From positions 124,001 through 188,000 of the forward strand of contig NZ_KE136474.1 in assembly GCF_000407145.1 (NCBI RefSeq): a stretch of 64,000 bases of DNA. The letters run 5' to 3'. A model generated the notes under the pieces. That model worked only from the letters and a program-made list of their open reading frames with translations. It had not been told where the DNA came from and searched no databases. The DNA comes from Enterococcus caccae ATCC BAA-1240 (GTDB lineage: Bacteria > Bacillota > Bacilli > Lactobacillales > Enterococcaceae). Every line of letters starts with the position of its first letter. The stretch's first letter is position 1. Shown here one piece after another: positions 57,604 to 64,000 of this stretch. The translations under genes and the position numbers were made by a program.

Positions 57604-57936
57604 TTGTTATTCCTCCTACTCAACGCTTAGTATTATCCATACCTTATCTTTTTTCGAAAAGCTAGATAATAGTACTACTAAACAATTCATTTATCTTCTA
57701 TTTTACTATGCTTCTTAATAGTTGCAACCTTTACTCTTGTCCTAAACGTTTGCTACACTAAAAAGAGATCAGAGCAAGAGCAGCCTTCATTGAAAATCCA
57801 GAGAAGGTAGCTAAAAGTCTTATCAATGAAGCCTTTAAATGCAAAAAAAAACAACTTATTTACATGGGGAACATTTTAGTATTCATCCACACACTCCTGA
57901 TTTATCTTTCCCAAAATAGTGTTTTAACCATTTAAA
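57604..57936. other. Gene-poor region upstream of yebC
   Basis: The only open frame is a plus-strand stretch ending at 57934 (IRARAAFIENPEKVAKSLIN...), which has no start with a ribosome binding site. It may be a gene remnant. Otherwise nothing was found. Confidence 0.35.
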
Positions 57937-57986
57937 ATAAGCAAAGGAGAACAACTGCCTTTCAACAATTGTTTTCCCTTGCTTAT
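57937..57986 (-). terminator. Terminator after the small 69-residue gene
   Basis: AATAAGCAA pairs with TTGCTTAT, with AACAA/TTGTT inside. It is adjacent to the stop of the 57992 gene. Confidence 0.7.
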
Positions 57987-57991
57987 CTGCT

Positions 57992-58201
57992 TTACTCTTT
58001 AACATCAAGGCAAAGCTTCACACCACGTAACATAAATACTTCGCCATTCTTCAATGGAATCGTACACTCTTCTTGATTGCCATTCAGCAGTTGAATATTG
58101 ACACATGCTGTATCTGGAAATATCCGATAAGCCAACATTCCTAAACTAACGATTGTTGTCGTATCTCGTACCTTCCCTTTACTGATCGTTACATTCTCCA
58201 T
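57992..58201 (-). CDS. Small hypothetical protein
   Basis: 69 residues, predicted beta-rich, no signal peptide or membrane segment, with four Cys scattered through it. No family recognised. The ATG at 58201 is nine bases from AGGAG; a TTG two codons earlier is too close. Confidence 0.6.
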   Translation of the reverse strand: MENVTISKGKVRDTTTIVSLGMLAYRIFPDTACVNIQLLNGNQEECTIPLKNGEVFMLRGVKLCLDVKE

Positions 58202-58279
58202 ATTCAATCACTCCTCACTACTATTATAGAAGGCTTTCTTTTGAAATAACTGAATTTTTCATAAGTTTTTTTCATTTTA

Positions 58280-58747
58280 TTATAATAACGGTATAACTGG
58301 TTCAGGTAATTCTCGCTGTTTAATTTCTTCCCAAGACAAAACATTTTGCCCTTTAACTCTTAATTTTAAGAACTTTCCAGGTGACAACTGCTTACCAAGT
58401 GAAACATATTCCAATTTTCTTGTCTCACCTTTTCTAGTATAACAAGTTTGAATATAAGCAAAATTTTCTATTTTACTGACTGCATCTAGATATTTATAGT
58501 CATACTTACTAGTTGTCTTAACGTATAGTGTATCGTTTTTAACAAGAGGATTTAAGTTATCTATCACAGCTGCAGCTAATGAAGTATTGTTGTACGTATA
58601 AATTCTAAGTCCGACAATCCCGACTGCGAAGACAATAATCGTTGCTAGTATCGCTTTACAGAAACGTTTCACAATATGTCCTCCACTTCTTTCATCGGTA
58701 TTTTCATTCACTCTAGTTATCATAAATTTTTTTACATTGGTTTTCAT
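58280..58747 (-). CDS. Membrane-anchored hypothetical protein
   Basis: 155 residues. After a polar, basic N-terminal part (1-30) there is one membrane segment (about 31-50, ILATIIVFAVGIVGLRIYTY). An extracellular part of about 100 residues follows, with beta character (YVKTTSKYDYKYLDAVSK) and a C-terminal Pro-rich end. This is the DUF1093/YxeA-like layout, but I am not sure of the family. No good ribosome binding site at the first ATG. Confidence 0.6.
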   Translation of the reverse strand: MKTNVKKFMITRVNENTDERSGGHIVKRFCKAILATIIVFAVGIVGLRIYTYNNTSLAAAVIDNLNPLVKNDTLYVKTTSKYDYKYLDAVSKIENFAYIQTCYTRKGETRKLEYVSLGKQLSPGKFLKLRVKGQNVLSWEEIKQRELPEPVIPLL

Positions 58748-58792
58748 CCAGCTTAGGGCTGATTTTTATAATTTAATTCTAAAAATAAAAAT

Positions 58793-58840
58793 ACCAATCC
58801 CTGAAAGTTAGATTTTTTAGTCTAACTTTTAGAGATTGGT
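58793..58840. terminator. Terminator after the VanZ-like gene
   Basis: ACCAATC and GATTGGT pair, extended by AAAGTTAGA/TCTAACTTT-type pairing around a T/A-rich loop. Confidence 0.8.
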
Positions 58841-58867
58841 TCACTAATCATAAAAGCATTGTGTTTT

Positions 58868-59371
58868 TTATTTTTTCTTCATTTTTTTGATACCTATTAC
58901 AAGTAAGCAAAGAAGAACTGCTGTTAGAGCACCAATAGAGTCCAGCATAACATCTTGAAACAACGGTGTCCGTCCACCGGTCAACATTTGATGGTATTCG
59001 TCTAAACCAGCGTAACCAGTTGCTGTAAGCCATGCCACAACACCTATCAAAAGAGGTTGTTTGATTTTCATATTCAATCCGATAAACCAACTACCGCCTA
59101 ATAAAAAGTATGTTCCAAAATGTGCGCCTTTACGAATAAAAAACTCTACAAATTTAGCATACCCTTTTGCTTGAATACTAACTTCACTTCCAGCATAGTT
59201 AAATGAGATTCCTTTTAACTGTTCTTCAAATGGATGATTATTCAATAGCTTATCCAGTAACCCAACTTGAGATTGTTGCTCATAGGTTTGAGAAGAACTA
59301 TAAAACAAAACAGCCATAATCAAAAATGCTACGAAGATATAAAAATTACTATTTTTTAACTGTTTTTTCAA
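58868..59371 (-). CDS. VanZ-like family membrane protein
   Basis: 167 residues with four membrane segments. FFIRKGAHFGTYFLLGGSWF and the GYAGLDEYHQMLTGGRTPLF motif are the VanZ signature (Asp/Glu/His/Gln cluster and GRxxxxxD, here GRTPLFQDVMLDSIGALTAV). The prototype raises teicoplanin resistance in Tn1546; chromosomal relatives have unknown roles. The start is a TTG at 59371 with GAGGTGA nine bases upstream. It is divergent from pepF. Confidence 0.9.
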   Translation of the reverse strand: MKKQLKNSNFYIFVAFLIMAVLFYSSSQTYEQQSQVGLLDKLLNNHPFEEQLKGISFNYAGSEVSIQAKGYAKFVEFFIRKGAHFGTYFLLGGSWFIGLNMKIKQPLLIGVVAWLTATGYAGLDEYHQMLTGGRTPLFQDVMLDSIGALTAVLLCLLVIGIKKMKKK

Positions 59372-59487
59372 TTCGTCACCTCTTTCCTTTTATTATAGTA
59401 GCTTTTTTAAACAAAATAAACAATCACTCATTCCTTTTTTCTTATGCTATACTAGAAGAAATGAATTTAAGAAAGAAGGAATCCTAT

Positions 59488-61293
59488 ATGACTTATTCGC
59501 TTGTTTGGGATCTAGATAGTATCTTCCCTGGCGGTAGCCAATCAGTACAACTAGAACAACGATTAACAAAATTGAAAGAACAAAGTAATCATTATCATCA
59601 ATTGATTGAACAATGGACACCAGAAAATGATATCGAGTATCAAGAGCTACAACAAATTCTAACTTTACAAGGAACTATTTCTGACGGTTTTTCACAATGT
59701 AGTAGCTTTATCAACGCATTATCATCCGCTGATACAAACGATAAAAAAGCTAAAGTTTTATCTGGAGATCTTTTCTCCCTATTACCTGCAATTCAGTTAG
59801 CAGAAACTATTTTTACTAAAAAATTGACAGAAATTTCTGATGAACAATGGCAAGCTTTGATTGCCTTACCTGCTTTTGACGCTATTGCGTTTCGTTTAAG
59901 TGAAATCCGTCGTGATGGAATGCGACTATTATCTGAACAAGAAGAAAACATCATCAATACTCTATCTTTAGATGGTCTAAACGCTTGGAGTAGTCACTAT
60001 GACACAATTGTAGCTAGTCTTTCTATTCCATTTAAAGACGGCGATCAAACAACGCTCCTTTCAGCTGGTCAAGCCTTCAATCGCATGATGAGTGATCCAA
60101 ATACAGAAGTGCGTGAAGCATTATTTGTTGAATGGGAAAAAGCTTGGAGCGAAAAAGCTCCGTTATTAGCAGATACGCTAAATCATTTAGATGGTTTTCG
60201 TTTAAGTGACTACAAATTACATGGTATCACTGATTTCTTAGAAAAACCTTTAAACTATAACCGCATGCAAAAAGAAACTTTGGATGTAATGTGGGATACG
60301 ATTCAAAAAAACAAACAACCATTTATTGACTTTTTAACCCGGAAAGCACAATTATTTGGAAAAGAGAAAATGGACTGGCAGGATCAAGATGCACCGATTA
60401 TCTTAGGCGATTTAAAGGAAAAATCTTATAGCTTTGATGAAGCAGCCACATTCATCTTAGAAAACTTTGAAAAATTTAGTCCAGCTATGGCAACTTTTGC
60501 TAAAGAAGCATTTGAAAAAAGCTGGATCGAAGCTGAAGATCGCCCTGGTAAACGCCCAGGCGGCTATTGCACAGAGCTTCCTGAAACAAAAGAATCTAGA
60601 ATTTTTATGACTTTTGGAAATTCTATCAATGAAGTAGCAACATTAGCTCATGAGCTAGGTCATGCATTTCATAGTAGCGTGATGTGGGATCTTCCTGCTC
60701 TCGATCGGGAATATGCAATGAACGTGGCTGAAACTGCTAGTACATTTGCAGAATTGATTGTAGCAGACGCTACATTAAAAAAAGCTGAGACACCTGAAGA
60801 GAAAATCAACTTATTAGATACAAAAATGCAAAATGCGATCGCAATGTTTATGAATATCCATTCTCGTTTCATTTTTGAAAATAGTTTTTATAACGCTCGT
60901 CAAAATGGACTGCTAAGTGAAGATGAAATAACAGAGCTGATGCTTGAAGCACAAAAAGAAAGTTATCAAGATAGCTTAGGAACATATCATCCTCATTTTT
61001 GGGCAAGTAAACTGCATTTCTTTATTGACGATGTCCCATTTTATAATTTCCCTTATACATTTGGTTATTTATTTAGTATGGGAATTTATGCTTATGCTAA
61101 TGAACAAGGTTCTAGTTTTGAAGATCAGTATATTGCTTTACTTCGAGACACAGCATCCATGACTTCAGAAGATTTAGCCCAAAAGCATTTAGGCGTGGAT
61201 CTAACGAAACCTGATTTTTGGCAGGCTGGAATTGATCAAGTGATTAAAGATGTAAATGAGTTTATGGAATTAACAGAGGCATATATTAGGTAG
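59488..61293 (+). CDS. pepF: Oligoendopeptidase F (M3 family)
   Basis: 601 residues, full length. The zinc motif ATLAHELGHAFHS (HExxH form HELGH) lies near residue 390, with the downstream Glu in NVAETASTFAELIV. The N-terminal half is the helical PepF region (SLVWDLDSIFPGGSQSVQLE). It cleaves peptides of about 7-17 residues in the cytoplasm. The start at 59488 follows AAAGGAATCC; an ATG at 59461 gives nine more residues. It has its own terminator. Confidence 0.95.
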   Translation: MTYSLVWDLDSIFPGGSQSVQLEQRLTKLKEQSNHYHQLIEQWTPENDIEYQELQQILTLQGTISDGFSQCSSFINALSSADTNDKKAKVLSGDLFSLLPAIQLAETIFTKKLTEISDEQWQALIALPAFDAIAFRLSEIRRDGMRLLSEQEENIINTLSLDGLNAWSSHYDTIVASLSIPFKDGDQTTLLSAGQAFNRMMSDPNTEVREALFVEWEKAWSEKAPLLADTLNHLDGFRLSDYKLHGITDFLEKPLNYNRMQKETLDVMWDTIQKNKQPFIDFLTRKAQLFGKEKMDWQDQDAPIILGDLKEKSYSFDEAATFILENFEKFSPAMATFAKEAFEKSWIEAEDRPGKRPGGYCTELPETKESRIFMTFGNSINEVATLAHELGHAFHSSVMWDLPALDREYAMNVAETASTFAELIVADATLKKAETPEEKINLLDTKMQNAIAMFMNIHSRFIFENSFYNARQNGLLSEDEITELMLEAQKESYQDSLGTYHPHFWASKLHFFIDDVPFYNFPYTFGYLFSMGIYAYANEQGSSFEDQYIALLRDTASMTSEDLAQKHLGVDLTKPDFWQAGIDQVIKDVNEFMELTEAYIR

Positions 61294-61300
61294 AAAAATT

Positions 61301-61349
61301 GAAGAGAGTGGTTAGAAGTAGACATACTTTTAACCACTCTCTTCTTTTA
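61301..61349 (+). terminator. Terminator of pepF
   Basis: GAAGAGAGTGGTTA pairs perfectly with TAACCACTCTCTTC and is followed by a T run. Confidence 0.9.
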
Positions 61350-61354
61350 GTTTT

Positions 61355-61390
61355 CTTTACAAAAAAGAACCAGACATAGGTCTGGTTCTT
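61355..61390 (-). terminator. Terminator of the SagA-type gene
   Basis: AAGAACCAGAC (61365-61375) pairs perfectly with GTCTGGTTCTT (61380-61390). On the minus strand it ends in TTTTTTG. Confidence 0.9.
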
Positions 61391-61401
61391 AAACTATTAG
61401 A

Positions 61402-62703
61402 TTACATACGTACAGCGAAACTTGGTGTAAATGAACCAACGTTGCTGTATTCAACGCCTGTACTTTCGTTACCAGCGTGGATATAACCACCGCCACCTGT
61501 AGCAATCGCTACGTGGTAAGAAGCACCTGGGCTACCCCAGAAGTATAAATCTCCAGCTTGAGCTTCAGCTACAGAGATACGTGTACCAGCACTTTCTTGT
61601 GCAACTGTATAACCACCGACATTGCGTCCAGTTGATTGCATGAATGCATAGTAGACTAAACCTGAACAGTCAAAACTATTTGGACCTTTAGCTCCCCAAA
61701 CGTATGGTTTGCCAACTTGTGCTGCTGCAATACCAATTGCAGAAGCGCCAGTTGGTGGTGGTGGAGTTGGTGTTCCTGGGTCTTTAGGAACATCTGGTTG
61801 TTCAGGTTGTTGTGGTTGTTCAGGCTGTACTGGAGTTACATTACCAGTATCTGAAGTTCCCGTTGACGAACCTGTCGTTCCAGTTGTTGAACCTGTTGTA
61901 GATTCTCCCGTAGATGAAGCTGTTGTAGTACTTGGTGTTGTTGCTTTAGCCGCAGCTGCTTCTTCAGCTGCTTTTTTAGCATTTGCTGCTACTACTTTTT
62001 CTTGTTCAGCAATACGTGCTTGTTCTGCAATTGCTGCTTCTTTTTCTTTTACTAAGCCAGCTTTTTGATCTTCAGCAGTTGCTCTTTCAGCAGCTAATGT
62101 TGTTTGTAATACAGTTAAATCAGCTTCTGCTTTAACTAGTTCACCTTTTTGAGCTTCCAGTTCTACTTGATTATCTTGTAATTCTTGTAATTTTGCTTCA
62201 TTTTCAGTTTTCTTTGTTTCTACTGCTTTTTTGTCTTCTTGTTGTTGTTTCACTAAGTCATTATTTGCATTAACAATCGTAGACATCGCCGTTACACGAG
62301 TAATAGCATCAGATACTGATTTTGCATTTAATAATGCATCCATATAGCTTGAGCTGCCACCGTTCACTTGTACGTCACGTGCTTGATTTTGAATAGCCAC
62401 TTCACGTTTTTCAATACGTTTTGTTAATTGTGTAATTTCTTTTTCTAAGTTAGTAGAAGTTTTTCTTAATTTGCCTTGTTCAGCTAATAAAGTTTCTGCT
62501 TTTTCATTAATAGAAGCCACTTGTTCTTGTACAGCAGCTACTTGACTTTGAGCGTCAGCTTCCTTAGATTTCAATCCTGAAATTGCTTGGTCTTTTTGTT
62601 GAATTTTTGAATCCACTTCATCTGCCGATGCGATTGATGGTAATGCTACAGATGTAAGAACTAATGAGCAAGTCATTAATAATGGCAATATACTTTTCTT
62701 CAC
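61402..62703 (-). CDS. SagA-type secreted NlpC/P60 peptidoglycan hydrolase
   Basis: 433 residues. Signal peptide 1-27 (ending ASA), then a long coiled coil (about 28-235), a Ser/Thr/Pro/Gly-rich linker (about 240-315) and a C-terminal NlpC/P60 domain (about 318-433). The catalytic Cys is in SFDCSGLVYY, and His in YHVAIATGGG with a third residue near YIHAG. It resembles SagA of Enterococcus faecium, which cuts the peptidoglycan stem, and acts outside the cell. A GGAGGAAT site precedes the ATG. It shares the coiled-coil module with the gene upstream. Confidence 0.92.
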   Translation of the reverse strand: MKKSILPLLMTCSLVLTSVALPSIASADEVDSKIQQKDQAISGLKSKEADAQSQVAAVQEQVASINEKAETLLAEQGKLRKTSTNLEKEITQLTKRIEKREVAIQNQARDVQVNGGSSSYMDALLNAKSVSDAITRVTAMSTIVNANNDLVKQQQEDKKAVETKKTENEAKLQELQDNQVELEAQKGELVKAEADLTVLQTTLAAERATAEDQKAGLVKEKEAAIAEQARIAEQEKVVAANAKKAAEEAAAAKATTPSTTTASSTGESTTGSTTGTTGSSTGTSDTGNVTPVQPEQPQQPEQPDVPKDPGTPTPPPPTGASAIGIAAAQVGKPYVWGAKGPNSFDCSGLVYYAFMQSTGRNVGGYTVAQESAGTRISVAEAQAGDLYFWGSPGASYHVAIATGGGGYIHAGNESTGVEYSNVGSFTPSFAVRM

Positions 62704-62953
62704 TATTCATTCCTCCGACTTTTTACTTATCATATAATGGTTCATCTTTTGAGTAATTTTCATTCTATTATTGACAACGAAATCATTGTATCATAACCAC
62801 ATGTCATACACATAAAAATAATGTTACAGGAGTATTTCATTTTTGAAAGTTAACTATGATAGCTCATCATCAAATTAGGTTGCAATTAAATAAAAACACT
62901 AAAATAAAACATTGGTTCTTTTACCATACTTCATTCAACGCCATATTACAAAT
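62704..62953. other. Control region of the SagA-type gene
   Basis: No gene. It holds the promoter of the hydrolase, with TATGAT on the minus strand near 62790 as a possible -10. No WalR box could be confirmed by eye. Confidence 0.35.
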
Positions 62954-62995
62954 AATCTCCACCAACAAAATCAACAGATTTTGCTAGTGGAGATT
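62954..62995 (-). terminator. Terminator of the second hydrolase gene
   Basis: AATCTCCAC and GTGGAGATT pair, with AGCAAAATC/GATTTTG-type pairing inside. It lies 18 bases after the stop at 63014. Confidence 0.75.
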
Positions 62996-63013
62996 TACTC
63001 TTTTATCTAATAA

Positions 63014-64000
63014 TTAGCCTGGAAAACGCCATACAACTGCTCTGAAGTTTGCTGCATATGGGCTTGGTGTCCAACCTGTAGTTGTAGACACATAACCAGA
63101 ACCTGCTGGATTATTTGATTCAACGATTTGAACTGAACTACCGTTAACACCAACGACTAGAACTGTGTGAACGCCATCTAACCATGCATCTGGGCTAAGA
63201 GCATTCTCATATTGAACTACATCTCCGACCTGAACATCAGACCATGATACTTGAACTGCTCCAGATTGCGTATAGCCACTATGTGGACCTCCTGGAGAGA
63301 ATCTAATTCCCGCAGCATTTAACCAGTTTTGAACAGCTACAATACATTCACCACTTTGTCCCCAACCTGTTGGGTTTGTTTGCCCTACAGCATTTAAGGC
63401 GATTTGTGCAGCTCTTTTCTTCGCTTCTGACACGCCACCAGTACCAATGCTACTACCACCACCAGAATTATTACCATTAGGTTTTTCTGGTGTTGGTGCA
63501 GCAGGTGCAGTTGTTGTTGTACCATTTTCTTCTACCATATTCGTTCTCGCAAGACCTGGATTTGCAGCTTGTGCTTCTGCAAGTTTCATAGCCGCTTCTG
63601 CTTCTGCTTTTCTTTGTGCCTCAGCTTGTTTTGCTTGCTTTGCTTGTTCTTCTTCTAGTTTCTTTTGAGCTGCTGCTTTTTGTTCAACATACTCTGTTTT
63701 TTTACTTTCCTCTGTTGAACGTTGTGATTCTAACTCATTTTTCGCAATTTCTTGCTCCAGTTTTAAAGTATCCAATGAAGCTTGTTTAGCAGTTAGTTCT
63801 TTTGTAGAAGTTTCTAAAACAGAAATTTGAGTCTCAACTGTTTTAGTCTTTTTTTCCACGTCTTTTTTATCAGAGTTTTGTTGTTCTAATAAATCATTGT
63901 TCGCTTTGACCAATGTTGAAATTCCTTGTACACGACTGATCGCATCTGAAATTGATTCAGAATTAAGGATAACATCTAAGTAACTTGTACTTGTCCCACT
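63014..64000 (-). CDS. Secreted coiled-coil hydrolase with CHAP-type domain, cut by the window edge
   Basis: Partial: the last 328 codons are present and the frame stays open to the right edge, so signal peptide and start lie outside. The coiled coil resembles that of the SagA-type neighbour (compare SYLDVILNSESISDAISRV with SYMDALLNAKSVSDAITRV). A Pro/Gly linker leads to a C-terminal domain of about 130 residues with GECIVAVQNWLNAAG (catalytic Cys), VQVGDVVQYE, GVHTVLVVGV (catalytic His) and IVESNNP, which is the CHAP amidohydrolase order. It is probably a SalA/SalB-like secreted cell-wall enzyme. Confidence 0.85.
   Translation of the reverse strand, partial: SGTSTSYLDVILNSESISDAISRVQGISTLVKANNDLLEQQNSDKKDVEKKTKTVETQISVLETSTKELTAKQASLDTLKLEQEIAKNELESQRSTEESKKTEYVEQKAAAQKKLEEEQAKQAKQAEAQRKAEAEAAMKLAEAQAANPGLARTNMVEENGTTTTAPAAPTPEKPNGNNSGGGSSIGTGGVSEAKKRAAQIALNAVGQTNPTGWGQSGECIVAVQNWLNAAGIRFSPGGPHSGYTQSGAVQVSWSDVQVGDVVQYENALSPDAWLDGVHTVLVVGVNGSSVQIVESNNPAGSGYVSTTTGWTPSPYAANFRAVVWRFPG

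Noticed and set aside
57767-57934. Plus-strand open frame with the stretch AAFIENPEKVAKSLINEAF
   Set aside because: It reads like a protein for about 25 residues but has no start with a ribosome binding site, and the rest looks random. It may be a remnant, but there is too little to call.
61709-62068. Plus-strand Val/Gly/Ala-rich frame opposite the SagA linker
   Set aside because: Low-complexity shadow of the Thr/Ser/Pro linker; no ribosome binding site.

Overview
The window looks like chromosome from a low-GC Gram-positive coccus, most probably an Enterococcus related to the E. faecalis group. This rests on protein content, not on any database search: a WxL/DUF916 cell-surface locus with Mga-type regulators, LPXTG adhesins, a SagA-type NlpC/P60 hydrolase next to a second coiled-coil hydrolase, an Rgg-type regulator and a LicT-controlled beta-glucoside PTS. 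No rRNA, tRNA, CRISPR array or intact insertion sequence was seen.

The first 16 kb is the most accessory part. After an AraC regulator, a VOC protein and a methyltransferase (0.3-2.4 kb) comes a peptide-modification island (2.9-7.8 kb). It holds an Rgg-like regulator, a divergently transcribed 20-residue peptide gene, a radical SAM/SPASM enzyme, a 227-residue protein with an Ala/Val-rich hydrophobic core, an ABC exporter and a DUF1648 (SdpI-like) membrane protein. Two degraded copies of the same sequence (2538-2666 and 8001-8125) flank the island as direct repeats. An arsR-acr3-arsC operon with readable ArsR-type operators follows (8.2-10.3 kb).

The second and most striking system is a thiazole/oxazole-modified microcin (TOMM) type cluster on the minus strand (10.4-15.6 kb). 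It encodes a 79-residue precursor with eleven consecutive Gly followed by nine consecutive Cys, an McbB/SagC-like Cys-rich partner, a divergent SagB/McbC-like dehydrogenase, two separate YcaO-type cyclodehydratases and a two-part ABC-2 exporter. A perfect hairpin separates the precursor from the enzymes, as expected if the precursor is made in excess. The architecture mixes microcin B17 (poly-Gly spacer, McbB-like partner) with streptolysin S (Cys run, GSGS tail).

From 16 to 38 kb the content is mostly metabolic: a DUF1846 protein, a triple RidA fusion, an HxlR regulator, a licT-bglP-bgl operon with a clear antiterminator target and terminator, an MSCRAMM-like LPXTG adhesin with acidic repeats, an orphan plasmid-type Rep_3 protein, an SDR and an LLM oxidoreductase, a choloylglycine hydrolase, a second LPXTG protein, and an aldo/keto reductase group with its MerR regulator.

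From 38.8 to 49.5 kb lies a WxL locus: a lectin-like WxL protein, two DUF916 proteins, a small WxL protein, a mini LPXTG protein, membrane proteins, a winged-helix regulator with a degenerate receiver, and two Mga-like regulators. The remainder (49.8-64 kb) contains a WYL regulator, alanine dehydrogenase, LacD aldolase with a LacI regulator, a YebC-family protein, a VanZ-like protein, oligoendopeptidase F and two secreted coiled-coil cell-wall hydrolases, the last cut by the window edge. Several intergenic gaps carry members of shared hairpin-forming repeat families.
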